NCBI GenBank assembly: GCA_028279875.1
Contig: JANQMU010000097.1
Span: 25,206 to 89,205 of the forward strand
Source of the DNA: Rhizobiaceae bacterium
GTDB taxonomy: Bacteria > Pseudomonadota > Alphaproteobacteria > Rhizobiales > Rhizobiaceae
DNA: 64,000 nt
Reading direction: 5' to 3'
Of the stretch, positions 9,265 to 17,799 are shown in pieces (within the stretch, counting starts at the first letter, position 1; every line of letters begins with the position of its first letter). The position numbers and the translations under genes are program-made. The notes under the pieces are model-generated. The model saw nothing but the letters and a program-made list of their open reading frames with translations. It had not been told where the DNA came from and ran no database searches.

Positions 9265-10893
9265 CTATTGCCCGGCGGTCCGCGCTTCGCGGGCGCGCAG
9301 CGCCTCGTCGAGGATCGGCGTCGCGGCAAGCAACTCCCGCGTATAGCTGTGGCGGGGATTTCGGAAGACCTCTTCCGTCCTGCCCTCCTCGACAATCCTG
9401 CCAGCTTTCATGACCAGGACACGATCGGTGATCGCCCGGACCACCGACAGATCATGCGATATAAACAGATAAGAGACCGCAAGGCGATCCGAAAGATCGG
9501 CCAGCAGGTCGAGGATTTGAGCACGGATCGACACGTCGAGCGCCGAGACCGCCTCGTCGAGAATGATCAGCGACGGCTCGATGATCAGCGCCCGGGCGAT
9601 GGCGATGCGCTGCCGCTGGCCGCCGGAAAACTCATGGATATATTTATGCGCGTCGGAGGGCTGCAGGCCGACATTGTTCAAGGCCCGGGCGACCCGTTCA
9701 TTGCGTTCCTCCGGACCCGGCGGATCGTCGAGAAGGAAAAACGGCTCGGACACCAGGCGATCGACCCGGTGGCGCGGGTTGAAGGAGCTGTAGGGGTCCT
9801 GAAAAACCACCTGTACCCGCCGCCGCATCTGCCGGTCCGGCCCGGTGCCGGCGGTCGAGAACAGCTTTCCGTCGAGCCTGATCTCACCGCCCTGGACGGC
9901 GTCGAGCGCCAGGATCGCCCGCGTCAGGGTCGACTTGCCGCAACCGCTTTCACCAACCAGACCGACATTCTCCCCATGCATGATGGAAAGCGACACATTG
10001 TCGACGGCGCGAAAATGGCCGGGCGCGGAAAACAGCGAGCGGCGCGGCAGGGCATAGTCGCGTACCACGCCGTTGATCTCGATGACCGGCTTGGAGCCAT
10101 CGGCGCCATGGGCGGGGTCGCGGTGCGGCACATGGCTGGATGCCTCGAACAGTGCCTGCGTGTAGGGGTGGCTCATGCGGCGAAACAGCGAAACCGTCTC
10201 GCCGACCTCGACGATCGCGCCCTCCTTCATGATGGCGATGTGGTCGGCCATATCGGCGACGACCGCAAGATCATGGGTGATCAGGATGAGCCCCATATCG
10301 TCTTCCTCGACGAGCGTCCTCAGCAGTTTGAGGATCTGCGCCTGGGTGGTGACATCGAGCGCCGTGGTCGGCTCGTCGGCGATCAGCAGTTTCGGCCGCA
10401 GCGCAATGGCCATGGCGATCACCACACGCTGGCGCTGACCGCCCGACAAATCGTGCGGATAGCGGTCGAGCGGAAACTGCTCCGGCGGCAGGCCGACCCG
10501 GTTGAGCGCTTCGCGGGCCATGCGCCTCGCCTCCCGGCGCGACCGCCCGCCATGGACCACAATGGTCTCGGCCACCTGGTCGCCGATGGTCTGAACCGGG
10601 TTGAGCGCCGTCATGGGTTCCTGGAACACCATGCCGATCTCGTTGCCGCGCAGGCCGCACATCTGCTTTTCGGTGAAGGTATCCAGCGGTTTTCCGTCGA
10701 GACGGACGGCGCCGCTCCATGCCGCACCGACCGGCAGCAACTGCATGACCGCCAGGGCGGTGATGGATTTGCCGGAGCCCGATTCGCCGACAATGCCAAG
10801 CACTTCGCCGGCTTCGATCTTGAGATCGACATCGCTGAGGATCGGTTCGCCCCGGATGCTGAGCGAAAGGCTCTCGACCTCCAGCAGCGCCAT
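9265..10893 (-). CDS. Peptide-type ABC transporter, fused double ATP-binding protein (DppD-DppF)
   Basis: This 542-residue protein carries two complete ABC ATPase domains in one chain, each with the oligopeptide-family C-terminal extension. Walker A motifs are [12 protein letters not shown] near residue 40 and [12 protein letters not shown] in the second half. Signatures are [12 protein letters not shown] and [12 protein letters not shown], with Walker B regions [13 protein letters not shown] and [13 protein letters not shown]. The track start at 11241 is inside the permease gene. ATG 10893 overlaps the permease stop by one base (TAATG), which implies translational coupling. It energises the two permeases just upstream. 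Confidence 0.94.
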   Translation of the reverse strand: MALLEVESLSLSIRGEPILSDVDLKIEAGEVLGIVGESGSGKSITALAVMQLLPVGAAWSGAVRLDGKPLDTFTEKQMCGLRGNEIGMVFQEPMTALNPVQTIGDQVAETIVVHGGRSRREARRMAREALNRVGLPPEQFPLDRYPHDLSGGQRQRVVIAMAIALRPKLLIADEPTTALDVTTQAQILKLLRTLVEEDDMGLILITHDLAVVADMADHIAIMKEGAIVEVGETVSLFRRMSHPYTQALFEASSHVPHRDPAHGADGSKPVIEINGVVRDYALPRRSLFSAPGHFRAVDNVSLSIMHGENVGLVGESGCGKSTLTRAILALDAVQGGEIRLDGKLFSTAGTGPDRQMRRRVQVVFQDPYSSFNPRHRVDRLVSEPFFLLDDPPGPEERNERVARALNNVGLQPSDAHKYIHEFSGGQRQRIAIARALIIEPSLIILDEAVSALDVSIRAQILDLLADLSDRLAVSYLFISHDLSVVRAITDRVLVMKAGRIVEEGRTEEVFRNPRHSYTRELLAATPILDEALRAREARTAGQ

Positions 10894-11762
10894 TAGCGGG
10901 CCCGCCGCAATTTCGGATCGAAAATATCGCGCATGCCGTCGCCCATGAGGTTGAGGCCGAGGACGGTCAACACGATGGCAAGGCCCGGGAAGATCGCCAG
11001 GTTCGGCGCGATATAGATCATGGTCTGCGCGTCGGAGAGCATGCGTCCCCAACTGGGCAGCGGCGGCTGGGTGCCGAGCCCGACATAGGCGAGCCCCGCC
11101 TCGGCCAGAATGCCGAGGGAAAACTGGATCGTGCCCTGGACGATCAGCAGATTGGTGATGTTGGGCAGGATGTGTTCGGCCGAAATGCGGGTGCGTCCCT
11201 TGCCGGCGACACGGGCAGCCAGGATATAGTCGCGGGTCCACAGCGACAGGGCCGATCCGCGCGCCAGCCGGGCAAAGACCGGAATGTTGAAAATACCGAT
11301 GGCGATGATGGCATTCAGGGCGCTGGGCCCGAAGACGGCGGTGATCATGATCGCCATCAACAGGGCCGGAAAGGCGAAGATCAGATCGTTGGTCCGCATG
11401 ACGATCTCATCGATGAGCCCACCATGGCGGGCGGCGGCCAGCAAGCCGAGCGGCACACCTACGGCAATGCCGATGCCGACGGCAACGATCGCCACCGCGA
11501 TCGAAGTGCGGGCGCCGACCATCAGCATGGAAAAGATATCGCGGCCAAAGGCATCGGTGCCCAGCCAATGGGCAGCCGAGGGCGGCTTCAGCTTGTCGGC
11601 GATGGTGAGCTGGGTGACGTCATAGGGCGTCCATAGAAAGGAGATCAGTGCCGCGGCGGTGAACAGGACGGTGAGGACCAGCCCGATCATGAAACTCGGC
11701 GAGCGCAGGGCCGCATGCACCGTGCCGGTCGGCCGTTCGGGGATGATGTGGAGGTCGCTCAT
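10893..11762 (-). CDS. Peptide-type ABC transporter permease, DppC-like
   Basis: This is the second inner-membrane permease of the importer, 289 residues. ATG 11762 (MSDLHIIPERP) overlaps the end of the DppB-like gene by 4 bases (ATGA). The track merges it with upstream sequence from 12761. Typical DppC features are the early WLGTDAFGRDIFSMLMVGARTS and the EAA cytoplasmic loop (ARVAGKGRTRISAEHILPN). The end shows the GLGTQPPLPSWGRML segment conserved in this family. It should pair with the DppB-like permease to form the channel. Confidence 0.93.
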   Translation of the reverse strand: MSDLHIIPERPTGTVHAALRSPSFMIGLVLTVLFTAAALISFLWTPYDVTQLTIADKLKPPSAAHWLGTDAFGRDIFSMLMVGARTSIAVAIVAVGIGIAVGVPLGLLAAARHGGLIDEIVMRTNDLIFAFPALLMAIMITAVFGPSALNAIIAIGIFNIPVFARLARGSALSLWTRDYILAARVAGKGRTRISAEHILPNITNLLIVQGTIQFSLGILAEAGLAYVGLGTQPPLPSWGRMLSDAQTMIYIAPNLAIFPGLAIVLTVLGLNLMGDGMRDIFDPKLRRAR

Positions 11763-12709
11763 GCGCTTCTCCGGCGCAGCCGCGGGTCGACGATCGCATA
11801 GGTGACATCGACCAGGAAGGTCACCAGGATCACGGCAAAGACGAGCAGGAAAATCACGCTTTTGACCACGATGAGATCGCGCTGGGTGATGCCCTGGAAC
11901 ACCAGCCGGCCGAGGCCCGGCAGGAAGAAGACATTTTCGATAATGATGGCACCGGCCAGCAGAAAGGAAAACTGCAGGCCGATGATGGTCAGCACCGGGA
12001 TAAGCGCATTGCGCAGCGCGTGCCGCCACAGTGCCTGGCGCTGGGTCAGGCCCTTGGCCCGCGCCGTGCGCACGAAATCCTCGCCCAGCGTGTCGAGCAG
12101 CGACGAGCGCATGACCCGCGCTAGGATCGATGCCTGCGGCAGCGCCAGGGCGACCGCCGGCAGGGTCAGCGCCTTCATGCCGGCCCAGAAGCCGGCGTCC
12201 CAGCCGGGAAAGCCGCCGGCCGAAAACCAGCGCAGCGATACGGCGAAAAACAGCACCAGCAGCATGGCGAACCAGAAATTCGGCACAGCGATGCCGAGCT
12301 GCGTGACCCCCATGATCGAGACATCGGCCGGTGAATTGCGCCGTGCAGCGGCGATGACGCCGACCGGAAAGGCGATCAGCGTCGACAGGGTGAGCGCATA
12401 GAGCGCCAGCGGCATGGAGATCCAGAAGCGATCGGCGATCAGTTCGCGCACCGGCACCCGGTAGGTGTAGCTGATGCCGAATTCGCCCTGCACCAGACCG
12501 CTGATCCACTGCCAGTAGCGCACCGGCACCGAGGCGTTCAGTCCGAGGGAATCGCGCAGGGCCGCCACCGTTTCCGGCGACGCGTTGAGGCCGAGCATGA
12601 AGGAGGCCGGATCGCCCGGTACGACCTCGATGACAAAGAAGATGACCAGGCTCGCGGCAAGCAGGCTCAGTGTCAGGGAGACCAGCCGTTTGATCAGGAA
12701 AGGCAGCAT
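11759..12709 (-). CDS. Peptide-type ABC transporter permease, DppB-like
   Basis: This is the first permease of the importer, 316 residues. The track start at 12748 is a TTG; ATG 12709 gives MLPFLIKRLVSLTLSLLAAS, the typical DppB beginning with positive residues then a membrane segment. VVPGDPA follows as expected for the family, and the EAA loop is RTARAKGLTQRQALWRHALRNA. It lies 64 bases after the binding-protein gene and overlaps the next permease by 4 bases. Confidence 0.93.
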   Translation of the reverse strand: MLPFLIKRLVSLTLSLLAASLVIFFVIEVVPGDPASFMLGLNASPETVAALRDSLGLNASVPVRYWQWISGLVQGEFGISYTYRVPVRELIADRFWISMPLALYALTLSTLIAFPVGVIAAARRNSPADVSIMGVTQLGIAVPNFWFAMLLVLFFAVSLRWFSAGGFPGWDAGFWAGMKALTLPAVALALPQASILARVMRSSLLDTLGEDFVRTARAKGLTQRQALWRHALRNALIPVLTIIGLQFSFLLAGAIIIENVFFLPGLGRLVFQGITQRDLIVVKSVIFLLVFAVILVTFLVDVTYAIVDPRLRRRSA

Positions 12710-12773
12710 GAAACCGCTCGGGCGCGCCGGTTTGCGGCGGGGCCGCAACCGGCCCCGCCATCGGTATAGACCT

Positions 12774-14264
12774 TTAGTCTTCCCAGTAAACGGCCGTCAT
12801 GTCCATGGCCTGGGTCGGGGCATTTTCCCAGATGCCCCGGAGCTTGGCGTTGACGACGCCGGTATTGGCCAGCTGGAACAGATAGCCATTGACATGGTCG
12901 TCGGCGATCTTCTGCTGCGCCGCCTTGAGCAGCCGGTCGCGTTCGGCCGGATCGGTGGCGTTGTTGAGATCTTCCATGATCTTCTGGAAGTCGGCATCGT
13001 CATACTGGAAATAGTAGTCCGGATTGGCATAGATGCCGATGTCGAGCGGTTCGGTGTGGGAGACGATCGTCAGGCCGTAATCCTTGCCCCGGAACACCTG
13101 CTCGAGCCATTGCGCCCATTCCAGATTGCTGATTTCGGTCTCGATGCCGACATCGCGCAGTTGCGAGGCGATGATCTCGCCGCCGCGGCGGGCGTAGGAC
13201 GGCGGCGGCAGCTTCAGGGTGGTGCTGAAGCCGTCTGGATAGCCGGCTTCGGCGAGCAGCGCCCTTGCCTTGTCGGGATCGTAATTCGACTGTCCGGTCA
13301 GATCGACATAGGCCGGATGGTGCGGCGCAAAATGGGTGCCGATCGGCGTGCCGTAGCCGAACATGGCGCCGTCGATGATGGCCTGGCGATCGATCGCATG
13401 GGCCATGGCCTCGCGCACCTTCGGATTGTCGAAGGGCGGCATCTTGTTGTTGGTCGACAGGATGGTCTCGCCCTCCGTCGATCCGGTGACCACCCGGAAC
13501 CGGGGATCGGCATCGAATTGCGGCAGGTTTTCCGGCGCCGGAAACGGCATGAATGTGTCGACATCGCCGGCCATCACGGCCGCGAAGGCGGCGTTGGGAT
13601 CGGAAATGAACTTGAAGGTGACCTTGTCGAGCTTCGCCGGCTCACCCCAGTATTCGGCGTTCTTCTCCAGTTCGACCCGGTCTCCCTGGACCCAGTCCTT
13701 GAAGACGAAAGCGCCAGTCCCGACAGGATTGGTGGCGTTGTCGGCGGCCGATTCCGGCGCCACGATCACGGCATCGCCCCAAGCGAGGTTGAACAGCATG
13801 TTGCCGTTCGGTTTTGACAGCGTAACCTTCACCGTCTGCGGATCAACGACGTCGACCGAGGCGATGTCCGCGTAGAGTTTCTTCTGCGCGTTGGTCGATT
13901 CTTCGGCGCCGATCCGGTCGAGCGAGAATTTGACATCCTCGGCATCCATGGCGGTCCCGTCATGGAACATCACGCCCTCGCGCAGTTTGAACGTATAGAC
14001 CTTGCCGTCATCGGAAATCGTCCAGGATTCCGCAAGGCCGGGATTGATGCTTCCATCGGCGCCGAAGCGGGTCAGCCCCTCGAAGATATTGGAATAGGTC
14101 ACCTGGTCGATGGCTCCGGCGGCGCCGGAGGTCGGGTCCAGATTCGGCGGCTCGAGCTGGGCACCGATATTGATATCGGTCCTGGCGGCGAACGCTGCGG
14201 GCGTCAGGGCAGTCGCCGCGGCAAACACCCCGGCGACAGCCAGCGCTTTTACGAATGGCGTCAT
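12774..14264 (-). CDS. ABC transporter substrate-binding protein, family 5 (peptide/nickel type)
   Basis: This is a periplasmic binding protein of 496 residues that delivers the ligand to the DppBC-like permease. ATG 14264 follows a TAGGAGGAG ribosome-binding site and gives a signal peptide (MTPFVKALAVAGVFAAATA) with likely cleavage after AFA. The family 5 hallmark near residue 60-110 is visible: YSNIFEGLTRF, GLAESWTISDDGKVYTFKLR, then GVMFHDGT. Family members bind di- and oligopeptides but also opines, glutathione and N-acyl compounds. The adjoining M20 deacylase suggests an amide-bond-containing ligand, which is inference. Confidence 0.93.
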   Translation of the reverse strand: MTPFVKALAVAGVFAAATALTPAAFAARTDINIGAQLEPPNLDPTSGAAGAIDQVTYSNIFEGLTRFGADGSINPGLAESWTISDDGKVYTFKLREGVMFHDGTAMDAEDVKFSLDRIGAEESTNAQKKLYADIASVDVVDPQTVKVTLSKPNGNMLFNLAWGDAVIVAPESAADNATNPVGTGAFVFKDWVQGDRVELEKNAEYWGEPAKLDKVTFKFISDPNAAFAAVMAGDVDTFMPFPAPENLPQFDADPRFRVVTGSTEGETILSTNNKMPPFDNPKVREAMAHAIDRQAIIDGAMFGYGTPIGTHFAPHHPAYVDLTGQSNYDPDKARALLAEAGYPDGFSTTLKLPPPSYARRGGEIIASQLRDVGIETEISNLEWAQWLEQVFRGKDYGLTIVSHTEPLDIGIYANPDYYFQYDDADFQKIMEDLNNATDPAERDRLLKAAQQKIADDHVNGYLFQLANTGVVNAKLRGIWENAPTQAMDMTAVYWED

Positions 14265-14339
14265 GTTGGTTCTCCTCCTATTATTGTCCATGCAGGCCTG
14301 TTTTTCGCCTGCGACCATAGCTTGTTGCAGTGCGGCATA

Positions 14340-15632
14340 TCAAGCGCCCAGCAACTCCTCCAATGTCAGCGCCATGACTTTCGCCGAATCGATCATATCG
14401 TCGACACCGATATATTCGTCCGGCTGGTGGGCGAGGTCGAGAATGCCCGGCCCGTAGGCGATGCAATCCTTCAATCGTCCGATCCGGTCAATGTGTTTTT
14501 GATCATAGGTGCCCGGCGAGACGACATAGTCCGGGCTTTTGGACAGCACTTTCTCGATCGATTTGGAAACCGACTGGACGACGGCCGTGTTCCGGTCGGT
14601 CATGGTCGGGCTGACGTGCCACAATTCCTTGATCTCATAGGAAAAATTGTTGCGCTTGGCACTCACCCGCTCGACGATGTCGGCCACTTCGCGCCGCACT
14701 TCCTCGGGGTTTTCCTCGATGATATAGCGGCGATCGACCACCATGCGGCAGGAATCGGGCACGCAGGCGGAGGGAAAGCCGGTGAAATCGGGTTCCGGCT
14801 CGGCCTGGCCGCCATGCACGGAATTGATGTTCATGGTGGACTGGCGGGCGCCGTCCGGAACCACCGGCATGGCCGTGTGTTTTTGCGCCAGGGCCGGATA
14901 GAGACTGGTCTCGAATTCCTGCAGGACGGCGCCCATATGCCGCACCGCACAGTCGCCGAGAAACGGCATTGAGCCATGGGCGATATGGCCCCTGGTCTCG
15001 ATCTCGGCCCACCAGACGCCGCGATGGCCAAGGCAGATCCGGTCTTTGTTGAGTGGTTCGGGAATGATCACGTGCTGGACGCGCTGCGGGTCGAAATAGC
15101 CCTTCTCGGCAAGATAGGCGACCCCGCCATAGCCGCCGGTCTCCTCGTCGGCCGTGCCGGAGATCTCGATGGCGCCGGCGAAATCCGGCGTCGCATCGAT
15201 GAAGGCCTCGGCGGCGATGATCGAGGCGGCAAGACCGCCCTTCATGTCGCAGGCGCCGCGGCCATAGATCTTTCCGTCCCGCAGCTCGCCGCCGAACGGA
15301 TCCACCGTCCATTCATGGCCCGTCTCGACGACATCGGTGTGGGAATTGAAATGCACGCACGGGCCCGGCGACCGGCCCTCGCGGCGGGCCACCATGTTCC
15401 AGCGCGGATAGCGGTCGCTGTCACCCGGTGTTTCATGGGCCCGGATCATTTCGATCTCGAAACGACGCTTCTTCAGCCGGTCCGCCAGATATTCGCAGAT
15501 TTCCAGATAGGCCTCGCCGGGCGGGTTGAGCGTCGGGATGCGGATGAGATCCTGCGTCAGGGCAATCAGCTCATCGCGCCGCGACTCGATGAGATCGAGG
15601 AACGAGGCCTCAACCGTCTCCGTCTCACCCAT
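14340..15632 (-). CDS. M20 family metallopeptidase / ArgE-DapE type deacylase
   Basis: This is a zinc-dependent amidohydrolase of 430 residues that likely cleaves an N-acyl or peptide bond in the cytoplasm. Metal ligands of the family are present: HFNSHTDVV, GRGACDMKGG, GTADEETGG (general base and ligand Glu) and IIPEP. The dimerisation insert contains RGHIAHGSMP. ATG 15632 gives MGETETVEAS; the track start at 15656 is a GTG upstream. It is the first gene of the minus-strand block and lies divergent to the PAS-LuxR gene, so it is the best candidate for the first catabolic step after uptake. Confidence 0.9.
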   Translation of the reverse strand: MGETETVEASFLDLIESRRDELIALTQDLIRIPTLNPPGEAYLEICEYLADRLKKRRFEIEMIRAHETPGDSDRYPRWNMVARREGRSPGPCVHFNSHTDVVETGHEWTVDPFGGELRDGKIYGRGACDMKGGLAASIIAAEAFIDATPDFAGAIEISGTADEETGGYGGVAYLAEKGYFDPQRVQHVIIPEPLNKDRICLGHRGVWWAEIETRGHIAHGSMPFLGDCAVRHMGAVLQEFETSLYPALAQKHTAMPVVPDGARQSTMNINSVHGGQAEPEPDFTGFPSACVPDSCRMVVDRRYIIEENPEEVRREVADIVERVSAKRNNFSYEIKELWHVSPTMTDRNTAVVQSVSKSIEKVLSKSPDYVVSPGTYDQKHIDRIGRLKDCIAYGPGILDLAHQPDEYIGVDDMIDSAKVMALTLEELLGA

Positions 15633-15696
15633 GCACGCACCCCTACGCAAAGCCACGAAACATCGCTACAAATAGCTAAAGAACAAGTATTTGAGG

Positions 15697-15715
15697 ATTG
15701 CGGCCGGCCCGCAAT
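15697..15715. promoter_or_regulatory. Candidate operator in the M20 / PAS-LuxR divergent intergenic
   Basis: A perfect inverted repeat (ATTGCGG, 5-base spacer, CCGCAAT) lies in the 99-base intergenic between the divergent M20 deacylase and PAS-LuxR genes. Its position suits a regulator acting on one or both promoters. The PAS-LuxR protein is the obvious candidate, but no experiment or consensus ties them together. Confidence 0.5.
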
Positions 15716-15731
15716 ACCGTAGGACTACGAA

Positions 15732-16310
15732 TTGGCGACACCGGCAGATATGGACGATGCCAGCTATCAGGCGCTTTGCGACATCGCCTTCGAGAGCGCG
15801 CCGATCGGCATCGTGCTGACCGAAAACCGCATTATCAAGGCCTGCAACCGCACCTTCGCGGACATCTTCGGCTACGGGAAAGACGAATTGCTGGGCCAGT
15901 CCTTCCGCGTGCTCTACGCCTCCAACGAAGAATTCGAGCAGATGCGCGATATCGGGCTCAAGACGCTGCGTGAGCAGCGCCGCTACAGTGACGAGCGGAT
16001 CATGCCGCGCAAGGATGGCAGCCTGTTCTGGTGCCGGGTCCGGGCGCACAGTCCGACACCGGACGATCCGCTTCGCCGGACCATCCTGAGCTATGCCGAT
16101 ATTTCCGATCACCGTCCCTATGTCTCGATGTCAGTGCGCGAGCGACAGATCGTCCTCTATCTGAGCGGCGGCAAGACCAGCAAGGAGATCGCCCGCCATA
16201 TCGGCATTTCGCCACGGACGGTGGAGTTCTACCGGGCCCGGCTGTTGAAGAAGTTCAGCGTCAGCAATGTGACCGAACTGCTCGCCCATCTGGGCGGCGC
16301 GCCGGTTTAA
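15732..16310 (+). CDS. PAS domain LuxR-type transcriptional regulator
   Basis: This is a one-component regulator of 192 residues: a PAS sensor (about residues 12-120, with IGIVLTENRIIKACNRTFADIFGY and RKDGSLFWCRVRA) joined to a LuxR/NarL helix-turn-helix (SVRERQIVLYLSGGKTSKEIA through SPRTVEFYRARLLKK). The frame opens with TTG 15732, preceded by AGGA; an in-frame ATG at 15750 is the alternative. It is divergent to the M20-ABC transporter block, which makes it the probable local regulator. The PAS ligand is unknown. There is no receiver domain. Confidence 0.88.
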   Translation: MATPADMDDASYQALCDIAFESAPIGIVLTENRIIKACNRTFADIFGYGKDELLGQSFRVLYASNEEFEQMRDIGLKTLREQRRYSDERIMPRKDGSLFWCRVRAHSPTPDDPLRRTILSYADISDHRPYVSMSVRERQIVLYLSGGKTSKEIARHIGISPRTVEFYRARLLKKFSVSNVTELLAHLGGAPV

Positions 16311-16682
16311 ACCCGCCTTCTCCGGATGAAGCTGTGGGATTTCCGCGGGTGAATCGGTTGATCACCTTCTCAGGCTCAATTTCGACTGCCGGTATCAGCA
16401 TGACCGGTTGTCATGCGTTCTATCGCGAACGAAAGGAGAGGTGCGTCCCGATGAGCCTGAAATCGCCTTTGAAGCAGGCCATGCGCCGCCACTTGCCGTT
16501 ATCGGCATCCGTCGCTGCCAGCCCGTCGCTCATACATTGCCAAAGGCTGCAAGTGCGGGCACTGTTACGTCAACGAAGCCGTCCATCGGGTGGATGTTGG
16601 TTTGATAGGCTATCCGGGATTGACGATTGTCGAGACCAGTGGCGATTGTCGCCCGGACAATGAAGGAAAGTGGAGATCTGCC
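16311..16682. other. Intergenic, no convincing gene
   Basis: Short ORFs in several frames here (for example 16408-16605 and 16451-16663) show no recognisable domain or consistent start. One stretch (about 16505-16552) weakly resembles the dispersed repeat found at 41-57 kb, sharing CATACATTGC. GGAG before the ATG at 16683 belongs to the following gene. Confidence 0.5.
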
Positions 16683-17012
16683 ATGAACGGCCTGGCTAAA
16701 ACTCTGTTACTCGCCAGCGCCCTGTGCCTGTTGTCCGGTATGGTCACCGCGAAGGAAGTATATATATACTGCCAGAACAGTGCGAAATGTGTCCACTACG
16801 AAGATATGGGGAAGTCGCAAACCGATGCCTTCTACGGACAGTGTAACGGCAGTGTCCCCATCGGAATGAAGATGGTTTGTCATCCCGTGAAGGGCATGAC
16901 ATGCACGACTCCGATATATGACCAAGGTTTTTTGCTCTGCATGTGCACGAATTGGTCTGCGACAAAGAAGCAAACCGCGACAATCGATGTTTTGTGCCCC
17001 ACCGCGAACTGA
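16683..17012 (+). CDS. Small secreted eight-cysteine protein, paralogue A (unknown function)
   Basis: This 109-residue protein is not one I recognise. ATG 16683 follows GGAG and gives a clear signal peptide (MNGLAKTLLLASALCLLSG, likely cut after VTA). The mature part has eight cysteines, including a CxC pair (LCMCTNW). It aligns end to end with the product of 17386-17727: both share KMVCH, KG(M/L)TCTT, C(M/T)CTNW and the terminal CP..N, and all eight mature cysteines correspond. The even number of conserved cysteines suggests four disulfides in the periplasm or outside. The codon use is less GC-biased than neighbours. The track extends the frame upstream to a GTG at 16590, which I reject. Confidence 0.75.
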   Translation: MNGLAKTLLLASALCLLSGMVTAKEVYIYCQNSAKCVHYEDMGKSQTDAFYGQCNGSVPIGMKMVCHPVKGMTCTTPIYDQGFLLCMCTNWSATKKQTATIDVLCPTAN

Positions 17013-17385
17013 ACGCAGGAAAGCCGCGGGGGATGTAGTATTGCCGGCGGAGGGCGCGCACCTGCTGCAACGACACCGCTGATGCGCCTTTGTTACGATG
17101 GAAGAATGCGATTTCTGGGTAGATATGGTACTCCTTGAGGGAGTGCGACAAGCGTGCCAGGTCAATGGGTTAGAGTGGCAAACTGTGGATCGCCACCTTC
17201 CTGTTGCTCCTCCCCACGGTCGCCATAGCTGGCGACCGCAGCCGCCACCCGCGCCCGCGTGAGGTCGCGATGGTGGCTGGGGCGAACGCACTCCGCCGGA
17301 TCGCCGCTGGTCGTTGATCTGGGTGGCATCGCTCAAGGGTTGCGAATTGATCACAGGAACACGGATGACAAAACCGAAGGATAAA
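17013..17385. other. Intergenic between the two Cys-rich paralogues
   Basis: No gene is supported here. The minus-strand ORFs across this stretch are shadows. A short hairpin (ACTCC, 5-base loop, GGAGT, about 17130-17144) lacks a T tract. The separation means that each paralogue may have its own promoter. Confidence 0.5.
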
Positions 17386-17727
17386 ATGAAAGATCTCATC
17401 AAGATTGTGCTGCTGGGCAGCGCCCTGTCGCTATGGGCAGGCGCGGCAGGCGCCACGGCAATAGTTGAGCTAAGCTGCGGTGAACCGAGTTGCCAATTTA
17501 CTGAAGAAATTGGGCCGTCCGGGACCAAGACGTTTCACGGACATTGCAACGTGGGCACCAACACCAACTCAAAAATGGTCTGTCACAAAGCGAAGGGCCT
17601 GACCTGCACGACATTTTTTTACAACGCACGTGCCAATCCCCCGTATATGAGCTGCACCTGCACCAATTGGAACGCCGTGCATGAGGCGCACCCGGACATC
17701 GATCTTACCTGTCCGCCGCCGAACTGA
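17386..17727 (+). CDS. Small secreted eight-cysteine protein, paralogue B (unknown function)
   Basis: This 113-residue protein is the tandem paralogue of 16683-17012. ATG 17386 follows AAGG at 5 bases and gives the signal peptide MKDLIKIVLLGSALSLWAG, likely cleaved after the ATA near residue 25; ATG 17365 is a possible longer start. The eight mature cysteines match paralogue A in order and approximate spacing, with FHGHCN, KMVCHKAKGLTCTT and CTCTNW shared. The N-terminal third and the charged residues have diverged, suggesting an old duplication. No catalytic motif is visible. A secreted binding, inhibitor or surface role is conceivable but unsupported. Confidence 0.75.
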   Translation: MKDLIKIVLLGSALSLWAGAAGATAIVELSCGEPSCQFTEEIGPSGTKTFHGHCNVGTNTNSKMVCHKAKGLTCTTFFYNARANPPYMSCTCTNWNAVHEAHPDIDLTCPPPN

Positions 17728-17799
17728 GTGCTCGGCGAAGGGACTCGGTTTGTCGTGTGGCCAGACACGAGAGGCAAGTGGATCGACGGTTGCTGGGGC

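Noticed and set aside
7756-10896. 1046-codon plus-strand ORF
   Set aside because: It is antisense to the aldehyde dehydrogenase and double ATPase genes, which have full motifs. Long antisense frames are common in GC-rich DNA, and its translation is rich in Arg, Asp and Gly with no domain.
16590-16682. Upstream extension of Cys-rich paralogue A, with a CxCxxC-like stretch in frame before it
   Set aside because: It begins at a GTG without a ribosome-binding site, would bury the signal peptide, and paralogue B has no counterpart.
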